Source of the DNA: Epinephelus fuscoguttatus | Taxonomy: Eukaryota > Chordata > Actinopteri > Perciformes > Serranidae | Length of the DNA: 64,000 bases | Assembly: GCF_011397635.1 (NCBI RefSeq) | Contig: NC_064773.1 | Location: forward strand, 70,001-134,000 | Direction: 5' to 3' | In this document: one piece after another, positions 49,880 through 63,419 of the stretch | How the letters are laid out: each line of letters opens with the position of its first letter | Numbering within the stretch: the stretch's first letter is position 1 | Position numbers and translations under genes: made by a program | The notes under the pieces: generated by a model | Database searches by the model: none | What the model saw: the letters and a program-made list of their open reading frames with translations, nothing else | What the model was told of the DNA's origin: nothing

Positions 49880-50153
49880 ATAATAGATTTTATTTCTTCA
49901 GTCACGGCTGACTTTTATTTTGACGGTCGACCGGAAGTAGTTGTCGTCACTGTGTGGTATTGATTATGATCTGAGTTCAGTTTGAAGTTTTGTGAGCAGC
50001 GGATGTTTGTTTGTTTCGGCCGCCGATTGTTGGTTTGTTTGTTGACGTGATTGTGGCGTCGCGGAGGATTAACGGTGAGCACGCGGCTGTCTAACGACTG
50101 ACGGAGCGGAAAGACACCAGCGGGACCGGAAACACGACCGGAACCGGGACCAG
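49880..50153 (+). promoter_or_regulatory. irf5: IRF5 promoter and non-coding exon 1
   Basis: CpG-containing stretch with a perfect ETS site CCGGAAGT (49931-49938), ending in a consensus donor CAG/GTGAGT at 50153/50154. Together with the exon 2 acceptor just before the ATG, this indicates a non-coding first exon. The start site is not visible, and no TATA box is evident. Confidence 0.6.
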
Positions 50154-50508
50154 GTGAGTCCGTCACCAACACACACACACACATACACATACATACACAC
50201 GTTAGTGTTCGGACGGTCACGTCTTTGACGTCATAAAAACGTTAATGAAGGTTTTATTAAATAAAGTTTGTAGAAAGTGTTTAAATCTGAGCTCTGATCA
50301 CATGACTCAGACTCTGTCACTTCCTGTATCGTTTCAGGAACAGAAATCTGATCTGAGGTCAGCTGACCACCGATCACTTCACTGTCGGCTTGTCGACTCA
50401 GGTTAAACTTTCACTTCAAAAAGATCAAAGATTCTGTGACAACGTGTGTCATCACTTCCAGGTGAAGTCACATAGTTTCCTCCTCCCACAGCTCCCAGTG
50501 CTCCCAGT

Positions 50509-50682
50509 ATGAGCGTCCAGCCCCGCAGGATCCGTCTGAAGCCCTGGTTGTTGGCTCAGGTGAACAGTGGCAGGTATCCTGGTCTCCAGTGGCTCAGTCC
50601 GGATCACCGTCTCTTCCAGATCCCCTGGAAACACGCCACACGCCACACACCATCATCAGATGAGGAAAACACCATCTTTAAG
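50509..50682 (+). CDS. irf5: IRF5 exon 2, first coding exon (residues 1-58)
   Basis: ATG follows the acceptor cctcccacag (ending 50491) by 17 nt. Encodes [20 protein letters not shown] through DEENTIFK, with the first three cluster tryptophans. The donor AAG/GTCTGA is weak at +3. The coding stretch acacaccatcatcaga near its end recurs in hundreds of copies in the array that fills intron 2. Confidence 0.93.
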
Positions 50683-53600
50683 GTCTGAATACACCACAGA
50701 CACCTGAACACAACACACCATCATCAGACACCTGAACACAACACGCCATCATCAGACACCTGAACACAACACACCATCATCAGACACCTGAACACAACAC
50801 GCCATCATCAGACACCTGAACACCAAATGCCATCATCAGACACCTGAACACAACACGCCATCATCAGACACCTGAACACAACACACCATCATCAGACACC
50901 TGAACACAACACACCATCATCAGACACCTGAACACAACACACCATCATCAGACACCTGAACACAACACGCCATCATCAGACACCTGAACACCAAATGCCA
51001 TCATCAGACACCTGAACACAACACGCCATCATCAGACACCTGAACACCAAATGCCATCATCAGACACCTGAACACAGCACGCCGTCATCAGACACCTGAA
51101 CACAACACACCATCATCAGACACCTGAACACAACATGTCATCATCAGACACCTGAACACAACACACCATCATCAGACACCTGAACACAACACACCATCAT
51201 CAGACACCTGAACACAACATGTCATCATCAGACACCTGAACACAACACACCATCATCAGACACCTGAACACAACATGTCATCATCAGACACCTGAACACA
51301 ACACACCATCTTCAGACACCTGAACACAACACGCGTCATCAGGCACCTGAACACAACACACCATCATCAGACACCTGAACACAACACACCATCATCAGAC
51401 ACCTGAACACAACATGTCATCATCAGACACCTGAACACAACACACCATCTTCAGACACCTGAACACAACACGCGTCATCAGACACCTGAACACAACACAC
51501 CATCATCAGTCACCTGAACACAACACGCCGTCATCAGACACCTGAACACAACACACCATCATCAGACACCTGAACACAACACACCATCATCAGACACCTG
51601 AACACAACACACCATCATCAGACACCTGAACACAAAATGCCATCATCAGACACCTGAACACAAAATGCCATCATCAGACACCTGAACACAACACACCATC
51701 ATCAGACACCTGAACACAAAGTGCCATCATGAGACACCTGAACACAAAGTGCCATCATCAGACACCTGAACACAACACACCATCATCAGACACCTGAACA
51801 CAACACGCCATCATCAGACACCTGAACACAACACACCATCATCAGACACCTGAACACAACACGCCATCATCAGACACCTGAACACCAAATGCCATCATCA
51901 GACACCTGAACACAACACACCATCATCAGACACCTGAACACAACACGCCATCATCAGACACCTGAACACCAAATGCCATCATCAGACACCTGAACACAAC
52001 ACGCCATCATCAGACACCTGAACACAACACACCATCATCAGACACCTGAACACAACACACCATCATCAGACACCTGAACACAACATGTCATCATCAGACA
52101 CCTGAACACAACACACCATCATCAGACACCTGAACACAACACACCATCATCAGACACCTGAACACAAAGTGCCATCATCAGACACCTGAACACAACACGC
52201 ATTCATCAGACACCTGAACACAACACACCATCATCAGACACCTGAACACAAAGTGCCATCATCAGACACCTGAACACAAAGTGCCATCATCAGACACCTG
52301 AACACAACACACCATCATCAGACACCTGAACACAACACACCATCATCAGACACCTGAACACAACACGCCGTCATCAGACACCTGAACACAACACACCATC
52401 ATCAGACACCTGAACACAACACACCATCATCAGACACCTGAACACAAAATGCCATCATCAGACACCTGAACACAACACACCATCATCAGACACCTGAACA
52501 CAACAGCCCATCATCAGACACCTGAACACAACCACCCATCATCAGACCCCTGAACACAACACACCATCATCAGACACCTGAACACAACACGCCATCATCA
52601 GACACCTGAACACAACACACCATCATCAGACACCTGAACACAACACGCCATCATCAGACACCTGAACACCAAATGCCATCATCAGACACCTGAACACAAC
52701 ACACCATCATCAGACACCTGAACACAACACGCCATCATCAGACACCTGAACACAGCACACCATCATCAGACACCTGAACACAACACACCATCATCAGACA
52801 CCTGAACACAACATGTCATCATCAGACACCTGAACACAACACACCATCATCAGACACCTGAACACAACACACCATCATCAGACACCTGAACACAACACAC
52901 CATCATCAGACACCTGAACACAACAACTCATCAGACACCTGAACACAACACACCATCTTCAGACACCTGAACACAACACGCGTCATCAGACACCTGAACA
53001 CAACACACCATCATCAGACACCTGAACACAACACACCATCATCAGACACCTGAACACAACACACCATCATCAGACACCTGAACACAACACACCATCATCA
53101 GACACCTGAACACAACACGCCATCATCAGACACCTGAACACAACACACCATCATCAGACACCTGAACACAACACACCATCATCAGACACCTGAACACAAC
53201 ACACCATCATCAGACACCTGAACACAAAGTGCCATCATCAGACACCTGAACACAAAATGCCATCATCAGACACCTGAACACAACACACCATCATCAGACA
53301 CCTGAACACAAAGTGCCATCATGAGACACCTGAACACAAAGTGCCATCATCAGACACCTGAACACAACACACCATCATCAGACACCTGAACACAAAGTGC
53401 CATCATGAGACACCTGAACACAAAATGCCATCATCAGACACCTGAACACAACACGCATTCATCAGACACCTGAACACAAAGTGCCATCATGAGACACCTG
53501 AACACAACACACCATCATCAGACACCTGAACACAACACGCATTCATCAGACACCTGAACACAAAGTGCCATCATCAGACACCTGAACACAACACACCATC

Positions 53601-56600
53601 ATCAGACACCTGAACACAACACACCATCATCAGACACCTGAACACAACACGCATTCATCAGACACCTGAACACAAAGTGCCATCATCAGACACCTGAACA
53701 CAACATGTCATCATCAGACACCTGAACACAACACACCATCTTCAGACACCTGAACACAACACGCGTCATCAGACACCTGAACACAACACACCATCATCAG
53801 ACACCTGAACACAACACACCATCATCAGTCACCTGAATACAACACGCCGTCATCAGACACCTGAACACAACACACCATCATCAGACACCTGAACACAACA
53901 CACCATCATCAGACACCTGAACACAAAGTGCCATCATCAGACACCTGAACACAACACACCATCATCAGACACCTGAACACAACACGTCATCATCAGACAC
54001 CTGAACACAACACACCATCATCAGACACCTGAACACAACACACCATCATCAGACACCTGAACACAACACGCCATCATGAGACACCTGAACACAACACACC
54101 ATCATCAGACACCTGAACACAACACACCATCATGAGACACCTGAACACAACACACCATCATCAGACACCTGAACACAACACACCATCATCAGACACCTGA
54201 ACACAAAGTGCCATCATCAGACACCTGAACACAACACGCATTCATCAGACACCTGAACACAACACACCATCATCAGACACCTGAACACAAAGTGCCATCA
54301 TCAGACACCTGAACACAAAGTGCCATCATCAGACCCCTGAACACAACACACCATCATCAGACACCTGAACACAACACACCATCATCAGACACCTGAACAC
54401 AACACGCCGTCATCAGACACCTGAACACAACACACCATCATCAGACACCTGAACACAAAATGCCATCATCAGACACCTGAACACAACATGCCGTCATCAG
54501 ACACCTGAACACAAAGTGCCATCATGAGACACCTGAACACAACACACCATCATCAGACACCTGAACACAACACACCATCATCAGACACCTGAACACAACA
54601 TGTCATCATCAGACACCTGAACACAACACACCATCATCAGACACCTGAACACAACACACCATCATCAGACACCTGAACACAACACGCGTCATCAGACACC
54701 TGAACACAGCACACCATCATCAGACACCTGAACACAACACACCATCATCAGACACCTGAACACAAAGTGCCATCATCAGACACCTGAACACAACACACCA
54801 TCATCAGACACCTGAACACAACACACCATCATCAGACACCTGAACACAAAATGCCATCATCAGACACCTGAACACAACACGCCGTCATCAGACACCTGAA
54901 CACAACACACCATCATCAGACACCTGAACACAACACACCATCATCAGACACCTGAACACAAAATGCCATCATCAGACACCTGAACACAACACGCATTCAT
55001 CAGACATCTGAACACAAAGTGCCATCATCAGACACCTGAACACAACACACCATCATCAGACACCTGAACACAAAATGCCATCATCAGACACCTGAACACA
55101 ACACACCATCATCAGACACCTGAACACAAAATGCCATCATCAGACACCTGAACACAACACGCATTCATCAGACATCTGAACACAAAGTGCCATCATCAGA
55201 CACCTGAACACAACACGCCGTCATCAGACACCTGAACACAAAATGCCATCATCAGACACCTGAACACAAAGTGCCATCATCAGACACCTGAACACAACAC
55301 GCATTCATCAGACACCTGAACACAACACACCATCATCAGACACCTGAACACAACACGCCATCATCAGACACCTGAACACAACACACCATCATCAGACACC
55401 TGAACACAACACGCCATCATCAGACACCTGAACACAACATGCCATCATCAGACACCTGAACACAACACACCATCATCAGACACCTGAACACAACACGCCA
55501 TCATCAGACACCTGAACACCAAATGCCATCATCAGACACCTGAACACAGCACGCCGTCATCAGACACCTGAACACAACACACCATCATCAGACACCTGAA
55601 CACAACACACCATCATCAGACACCTGAACACAACATGTCATCATCAGACACCTGAACACAACACACCATCATCAGACACCTGAACACAACACACCATCAT
55701 CAGACACCTGAACACAAAGTGCCATCATCAGACACCTGAACACAACATGTCATCATCAGACATCTGAACACAACACACCATCATCAGACACCTGAACACA
55801 ACACGCCATCATCAGACACCTGAACACAACATGCCATCATCAGACACCTGAACACCAAATGCCATCATCAGACACCTGAACACAACACGCCATCATCAGA
55901 CACCTGAACACCAAATGCCATCATCAGACACCTGAACACAACACACCATCATCAGACACCTGAACACAACACACCATCATCAGACACCTGAACACCAAAT
56001 GCCATCATCAGACACCTGAACACAGCACGCCGTCATCAGACACCTGAACACAACACACCATCATCAGACACCTGAACACAACATGTCATCATCAGACACC
56101 TGAACACAACACACCATCATCAGACACCTGAACACAACACACCATCATCAGACATCTGAACACAAAGTGCCATCATCAGACACCTGAACACAACACACCA
56201 TCATCAGACACCTGAACACAAAGTGCCATCATCAGACACCTGAACACAACACGCCGTCATCAGACACCTGAACACAACACACCATCATCAGACACCTGAA
56301 CACAAAATGCCATCATCAGACACCTGAATACAAAGTGCCATCATCAGACACCTGAACACAAAATGCCATCATCAGACACCTGAACACAACACACCATCAT
56401 CAGACACCTGAACACAACACACCATCATCAGACACCTGAACACAACATGTCATCATCAGACATCTGAACACAAAGTGCCATCATCAGACACCTGAACACA
56501 ACACACCATCATCAGACACCTGAACACAAAATGCCATCATCAGACACCTGAACACAACACACCATCATCAGACACCTGAACACAACACACCATCATCAGA

Positions 56601-59600
56601 CATCTGAACACAAAGTGCCATCATCAGACACCTGAACACAACATGTCATCATCAGACACCTGAACACAACACACCATCATCAGACACCTGAACACAAAGT
56701 GCCATCATCAGACACCTGAACACAACATGTCATCATCAGACACCTGAACACAACACACCATCATCAGACACCTGAACACAACACGCCGTCATCAGACACC
56801 TGAACACAACATGCCATCATCAGACACCTGAACACCAAATGCCATCATCAGACACCTGAACACAACACACCATCATCAGACACCTGAACACAACATGTCA
56901 TCATCAGACACCTGAACACAACATGTCATCATCAGACACCTGAACACAACACACCATCATCAGACACCTGAACACAAAGTGCCATCATCAGACACCTGAA
57001 CACAACATGTCATCATCAGACATCTGAACACAACACACCATCATCAGACACCTGAACACAACACGCCGTCATCAGACACCTGAACACAACATGCCATCAT
57101 CAGACACCTGAACACCAAATGCCATCATCAGACACCTGAACACAACACGCCATCATCAGACACCTGAACACCAAATGCCATCATCAGACACCTGAACACA
57201 ACACACCATCATCAGACACCTGAACACCAAATGCCATCATCAGACACCTGAACACAACACACCATCATCAGACACCTGAACACAACACACCATCATCAGA
57301 CACCTGAACACAACATGTCATCATCAGACACCTGAACACAACACACCATCATCAGACACCTGAACACAACACACCATCATCAGACATCTGAACACAAAGT
57401 GCCATCATCAGACACCTGAACACAACACACCATCATCAGACACCTGAACACAAAGTGCCATCATCAGACACCTGAACACAACACGCCATCATCAGACACC
57501 TGAACACAACACACCATCATCAGACACCTGAACACAAAATGCCATCATCAGACACCTGAATACAAAGTGCCATCATCAGACACCTGAACACAAAATGCCA
57601 TCATCAGACACCTGAACACAACACACCATCATCAGACACCTGAACACAACACACCATCATCAGACACCTGAACACAACATGTCATCATCAGACATCTGAA
57701 CACAAAGTGCCATCATCAGACACCTGAACACAACACACCATCATCAGACACCTGAACACAACATGTCATCATCAGACACCTGAACACAAAATGCCATCAT
57801 CAGACATCTGAACACAAAGTGCCATCATCAGACACCTGAACACAACATGTCATCATCAGACACCTGAACACAACACACCATCATCAGACACCTGAACACA
57901 AAGTGCCATCATCAGACACCTGAACACAACATGTCATCATCAGACACCTGAACACAACACACCATCATCAGACACCTGAACACAACACGCCGTCATCAGA
58001 CACCTGAACACAACATGCCATCATCAGACACCTGAACACCAAATGCCATCATCAGACACCTGAACACAACACACCATCATCAGACACCTGAACACAACAT
58101 GTCATCATCAGACACCTGAACACAACATGTCATCATCAGACACCTGAACACAACACACCATCATCAGACACCTGAACACAACACACCATCATCAGACACC
58201 TGAACACAACACACCATCATCAGACACCTGAACACAACACGCCGCCTAACAGTCTTTTTGGTCAGACGAGTTTCTCCAGTGTAAAACATGACCTGCTGAT
58301 GTCACTTCCTCTTTCAGTGGTCACTGCTTCTGCTTCAGTGTTTCCTGTTAGTGACATCACAGCAGCGTCCGACTCCACACTGTAAAAAGTTTTAACAAAC
58401 ACTTCTTCACTTGTTTGATCATCTTCACTTCTTCTTCTTCTCTTCTTCCTCTCTGAGTGACATGACATCATCTCTGAATAGCAGCTGTTAGCTCAGGTTA
58501 GCATAAACAAACTACAGGTGCATGTAAACCCTTCTCTGTGTCTTACAGGCAGTTTGTAGTGTAAGGCGGTGAATGTAAACCCTTCTCTGTGTCTTACAGG
58601 CAGTTTGTAATGTAAAAGGACACCTGAACACAAAGTGCCATCATCGGACACCTGAACACAACACGCCATCATCAGACACCTGAACACAACACGCCGTCAT
58701 CAGACACCTGAACACAAAGTGCCATCATCAGACACCTGAACACAACACACCATCATCAGACACCTGAACACAAAGTGCCATCATCAGACACCTGAACACA
58801 ACACGCCGTCATCAGACACCTGAACACAACACACCATCATCAGACACCTGAACACAAAATGCCATCATCAGACACCTGAACACAAAGTGCCATCATCAGA
58901 CACCTGAACACAAAATGCCATCATCAGACACCTGAACACAACACACCATCATCAGACACCTGAACACAACACACCATCATCAGACACCTGAACACAACAC
59001 ACCATCATCAGACACCTGAACACAACATGTCATCATCAGACATCTGAACACAAAGTGCCATCATCAGACACCTGAACACAACACACCATCATCAGACACC
59101 TGAACACAAAATGCCATCATCAGACATCTGAACACATGTCATCATCAGACACCTGAACACAACACACCATCATCAGACACCTGAACACAAAGTGCCATCA
59201 TCAGACACCTGAACACAACATGTCATCATCAGACACCTGAACACAACACACCATCATCAGACACCTGAACACAACACGCCGTCATCAGACACCTGCACAC
59301 AACATGCCATCATCAGACACCTGAACACCAAATGCCATCATCAGACACCTGAACACAACACGCCATCATCAGACACCTGAACACCAAATGCCATCATCAG
59401 ACACCTGAACACAACACACCATCATCAGACACCTGAACACCAAATGCCATCATCAGACACCTGAACACAGCACGCCGTCATCAGACACCTGAACACAACA
59501 CACCATCATCAGACACCTGAACACAACATGTCATCATCAGACACCTGAACACAACACACCATCATCAGACACCTGAACACAACACACCATCATCAGACAT

Positions 59601-61317
59601 CTGAACACAAAGTGCCATCATCAGACACCTGAACACAGCACGCCGTCATCAGACACCTGAACACAACACACCATCATCAGACACCTGAACACAACATGTC
59701 ATCATCAGACACCTGAACACAACACACCATCATCAGACACCTGAACACAACACACCATCATCAGACACCTGAACACAACATGTCATCATCAGACACCTGA
59801 ACACAACACACCATCATCAGACACCTGAACACAACACACCATCATCAGACACCTGAACACAACATGTCATCATCAGACACCTGAACACAACACACCATCA
59901 TCAGACACCTGATCACAACACACCATCATCAGACACCTGAACACAACATGTCATCATCAGACACCTGAACACAACACACCATCATCAGACACCTGAACAC
60001 AACACACCATCATCAGACACCTGAACACAACATGTCATCATCAGACACCTGAACACAACATGTCATCATCAGACACCTGAACACAACACACCATCATCAG
60101 ACACCTGAACACAACACACCATCATCAGACACCTGAACACAACACACCATCATCAGACACCTGAACACAACACGCCGCCTGGTCAGACGAGTTTCTCCAG
60201 TGTAAAACATGACCTGCTGATGTCACTTCCTCTTTCAGTGGTCACTGCTTCTGCTTCAGTGTTTCCTGTTAGTGACATCACAGCAGCGTCCGACTCCACA
60301 CTGTAAAAAGTTTTAACAAACACTTCTTCACTTGTTTGATCATCTTCACTTCTTCTTCTTCTCTTCTTCCTCTCTGAGTGACATGACATCATCTCTGAAT
60401 AGCAGCTGTTAGCTCAGGTTAGCATAAACAAACTACAGGTGCATGTAAACCCTTCTCTGTGTCTTACAGGCAGTTTGTAGTGTAAGGCGGTGAATGTAAA
60501 CCCTTCTCTGTGTCTTACAGGCAGTTTGTAATGTAAAAGGTGTGTGTAAACCCTTCTCTGTGTCTTACAGACAGTTTGTAGTGTATGGCGGTGAATGTAA
60601 ACCCTTCTCGGTGTCTTACAAGCAGTTTGTAATGTAAAAGGTGTGTGTAAACCCTTCTCTGTGTCTTACAGACAGTTTGTAGTGTAAGGCCGTGAATGTA
60701 AACACTTCTCTTTGTCTTACAGGCAGTTTGTAGTGTAAGGCCGTGAATGTAAACCCTTCTCTGTGTCTTACAGGCAGTTTGTAATGTAAAAGGTGTGTGT
60801 AAACCCTTCTCTCTGTCTTACAGACAGTTTGTAGTGTATGGCGGTGAATGTAAACCCTTCTCTGTGTCTTACAGGCAGTTTGTAATGTAAAAGGTGTGTG
60901 TAAACCCTTCCATGTGTCTTACAGGCGTGGGCTCTGGAGACAGGTAAATATCAGGAAGGCGTGGACGAACCCGACCCTGCCAAGTGGAAAGCAAACCTTC
61001 GCTGCGCTCTAAACAAAAGTCGAGAGTTTCAGCTAAAGTATGACGGCACCAAAGAAACTCCAGTGCAGCCGTACAAAATCTACGAGGTGTGTGAGCAGAG
61101 CGGGAACATAGGTGAGCATGCTCACTCTGAGGTAATGATGTCATCATGTTGTCATCATAGAATAAAGAACCAGATGAAACCTGAGTCTAGGTGTGTCAGG
61201 TGTCTGATGTCATTTATCTTATGTCATGTCGCACCTTTACAATTCTCCTCTGCTCTCTGTATCGTGCACGGTGGAGTTTGGTCCCGATGCGCACGCGCGC
61301 ACACACACAGACGTGCT

Positions 61318-61348
<31 letters not shown>

Positions 61349-63316
61349 ACACACTTTTTCGTGACTAAACCTGACCCAAGTCCGAGACAAGTATAACCGA
61401 ACCCGACAGACTTTCTGATTGATTTTTACGTCCGAACCCGACCCGGGCCCAACGCAGTTTGTTACCTGACAGTTATTGTTATGGACAGTGTGTAAATGAC
61501 CATTAAAACACTGCTGTTACTCACAGTCAAAAACGGCGCTCGCACAGCAGCGTAGCACGGCACTGTACACAGGGAGGGGCAGTATTTCTATTACTTGTAT
61601 GTAAAATTCGTATTTAAATTACATTTGAATATTTTGTAATTTGTATTTGAAATGGCCGATAAAAAGCAAATGTAATTTGTAACAAAATACTTTTGAGTTT
61701 CTCCACGAATCAAAAAACAAAAATAACAGGCTACATATTCTTATAATATTGGATGTAACAATATTTTTTACTTATCTTTTTTTTTTTTTGGGCCATTCAA
61801 TGTGCTCTTCAGTGACCTAGTGGTCTGTTTCACTGGACTGTGCATCACATAGGAAATTGTATGTTGTTGTGGTTGATGCTTGGGATGAGTCTGCTACAAA
61901 TGAATTGCCTCACGTGGGATCAATTAAGTTGTCTGAATCTAGATCTGAATCAGTAAATAATATTTTAGGGTAGCCTACATGTCCCTAGCTTTTTTTTCTC
62001 TTCTTCATTTGAAAAAAGTTGAACACATGGCTCCAAGTAAGACAGCAAACAAGTGAACTAGCTACAGTAGCTACAGTGTCTTGCTGCTGTTCAGCCCGAC
62101 CGTTGGTGGACAGTTCACAGCACAGCTAGACTAGACTTGCCAGGCATGCTGCTCACGTGGATGGACCCACACTACCAGTAGACTACCCTGCTGCTCACGT
62201 CTTCCAAGTTCAACAGATTGTCTGTCAAGGTAAATATTTTATCTGAGTGTGACAGATGTCAACTGGCGTGATGTGTGATTTATGTCTGGGTCTGGCTACA
62301 TAGCCTGTTGTATAAATACATGGCGATGATAGTTATAATATCAAGCTAGCAATGCTTATGTTAACTGTCTTATTAACTGTGTATATCCTATAGCCCAAAC
62401 CTGAATACTCTGCTACACCAAATTATGAGAAAACAAGCACAAATTTGCAATTGCTGCAACCAAATTTGCTACTATCACACCATTAATAGATGAATCATGG
62501 TTGTTCTTTCTGGCATAGTTACTTGTGGTCTCTAATTGCAGCATGTCAATTTTGAGCATTCTTCGTCAAGGACTTTCTGATTTATTCACAAAAAGATTTG
62601 AATTGGTTAGTATAGAGCCACCTATGGACGAATCGTGGGCATTCTTCTTTGTAGGTTTTTTTGGGGAGTTTTTCCTGATCAGCTGTGAGGGTCATAAGGA
62701 CAGAGGGATGTCGTATGCTGTAAAGCCCTGTGAGGCAAATTGTGATTTGTGATATTGGGCTTTATAAATACAATTGATTGATTGATTGATGGTATAGTTA
62801 CTCATGGTCTCTAGTTACAGTATGCAAATGTTGAGCATTTTTGGTCAAGGACTTTTTGAGTTATTCACGAAAAGCTTTGTGGACCAACCGACTGACAGTG
62901 ACCTATAGAGCTGCGGGTTGCTGCTAAAAAGAAAAAGAAAAAAGTATTTTTTGTATTTGAAAATACAAAATACATGTATTTTATTTTGATACATTTTCTG
63001 GCACCAGTAATTGGAGCGGAGCCTGTGTTGCATTCAGGCGTTGTCACTTAAATAATAACACCACCACCCCCCCCCCCAAGGCTGGAAACCATGGGGAAAT
63101 ACTGATGATGATGACGATGACAATAATGATATGTATTTACTAAAGGTTTCTATTTTTAATGCTTTGCTTCCTGTTTCAGATGCTGGCGATGATGATGATG
63201 AAGAGGTGAGGAACAAATGTGTCACAGATACAAACACACTTCACTCGTCGATCAGCTGACTGACAACAACAATCTGTTCTTTTCTCAGATGCCGAACCTG
63301 ATGGACCTCAGCATCA
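50509..63316 (+). CDS. irf5: IRF5 (interferon regulatory factor 5), 5' part; continues past the window
   Basis: Transcription factor of the IRF family. In vertebrates it is activated downstream of TLR/MyD88 and drives type I interferon and inflammatory cytokine genes. Coding exons: 50509-50682, 60925-61111, 63180-63205, 63289-63316, in frame. They give the N-terminal basic stretch PRRIRLKPW, the complete DNA-binding domain of about 115 residues with the five spaced tryptophans ([27 protein letters not shown]), then a short acidic linker ([17 protein letters not shown]). The IAD and serine-rich C-terminus lie beyond 64000. IRF6 is similar in this domain. IRF5 is preferred from [23 protein letters not shown] and from the TNPO3 neighbour, a known vertebrate linkage. 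Confidence 0.92.
50690..58243. repeat. 28-bp minisatellite in IRF5 intron 2, main block
   Basis: Unit cagacacctgaacacaacac then accatcat, about 270 copies. Variants (caaagtgcc, catgtcat, caccaaatgcc, cacgcattc) recur in the same order in longer blocks. Starts within 10 bp of the exon 2 donor. Confidence 0.97.
58250..58617. repeat. Duplicated unique block in IRF5 intron 2, copy 1
   Basis: About 365 bp almost identical to 60176-60535, including two copies of the cttacag/gcagtttgta unit. The 69-codon minus-strand frame inside is identical in both copies and has no family. Confidence 0.92.
58618..60175. repeat. 28-bp minisatellite in IRF5 intron 2, second block
   Basis: Same unit as the main block. 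It begins abruptly after aatgtaaaagg, where copy 2 instead continues with gtgtgtaaaccc, marking the duplication breakpoint. Confidence 0.95.
60176..60535. repeat. Duplicated unique block in IRF5 intron 2, copy 2
   Basis: Second copy of the block at 58250. The offset is about 1921 bp, equal to unique block plus one array block, so one tandem duplication event explains both. Confidence 0.92.
60442..60924 (+). repeat. 50-bp array containing the IRF5 exon 3 acceptor
   Basis: Ten units of tgtaaacccttctctgtgtc plus ttacag plus gcagtttgtaatgtaaaagg. Acceptor-like AGs end at 60469, 60520, 60570, 60622 (degenerate), 60671, 60722, 60773, 60823 and 60873, then the true exon 3 boundary at 60924. Confidence 0.94.
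60925..61111 (+). CDS. irf5: IRF5 exon 3 (residues 59-121)
   Basis: Encodes [20 protein letters not shown], then [15 protein letters not shown] and QPYKIYEVC, the second half of the DNA-binding domain including the recognition helix. The acceptor (gtgtcttacag/gcgtggg) is the last of ten tandem copies of the same splice-site-bearing unit. Donor ATAG/GTGAGC. Confidence 0.94.
61236..61565. mobile_element. hAT-like element fragment in IRF5 intron 3
   Basis: Shares tacaattctcctctgctctc and following sequence with 17575-17690, and its second half (about 61454-61560) with the complement of 7310-7415. Contains an (AC)n run. A further piece of the same element (ggagcggagcctgtgttgca) is found at 63014, so a later insertion of about 1.4 kb seems to split it. 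Confidence 0.6.
61566..63006. other. Inserted AT-rich segment in IRF5 intron 3
   Basis: No gene. Contains an imperfect 85-bp direct repeat (62515-62600 and 62792-62880, around tagttact...ggtctcta) on either side of a LINE-2 tail, and GTATTTGTATTTGAAAT-type sequence at both ends that suggests another decayed TIR element. Confidence 0.45.
62656..62790 (+). mobile_element. LINE-2 3' tail fragment
   Basis: Opposite orientation to the copies at 3037 and 15344: gggagtttttcctgatcagc through ttgggctttataaatacaat and (TTGA)n. Confidence 0.85.
63007..63055. mobile_element. hAT-like element fragment, right piece
   Basis: ggagcggagcctgtgttgca and gcgttgtcac match 17753-17794 and the complement of 7262-7300. 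Confidence 0.55.
63180..63205 (+). CDS. irf5: IRF5 exon 4 (short acidic linker)
   Basis: A 26-nt exon (ctgtttcag/at ... gaagag/gtgagg) that restores phase 0 and encodes [11 protein letters not shown]5 genes have a short acidic exon at this position, which supports the call despite the small size. Confidence 0.75.
63289..63316 (+). CDS. irf5: IRF5 exon 5 (short, MPNLMDLSI)
   Basis: A 28-nt exon between ttttctcag and a consensus donor GTAAGT. Encodes MPNLMDLSI in frame, comparable with the LQRMLPSLSL segment after the acidic run of mammalian IRF5. Later exons are outside the window. Confidence 0.7.
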
Positions 63317-63381
63317 GTAAGTCTTCATCATCTCCATGGAAACACCATAGCATCCAAAAAATTCTGATCATCAGAGACGAG

Positions 63382-63384
<3 letters not shown>

Positions 63385-63419
<35 letters not shown>
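63385..63419. repeat. (AC)n microsatellite in IRF5 intron 5
   Basis: AC run just after the IRF5 exon 5 donor. Confidence 0.95.

Noticed and set aside
50690..60175. CRISPR-like look of regularly spaced 28-bp direct repeats
   Set aside because: There are no unique spacers, since repeats abut directly; no cas genes, and the context is a vertebrate intron.
58262..60392. Two identical 69-codon frames on the minus strand
   Set aside because: Identity follows from the segmental duplication; no family resemblance, splice sites or promoter.
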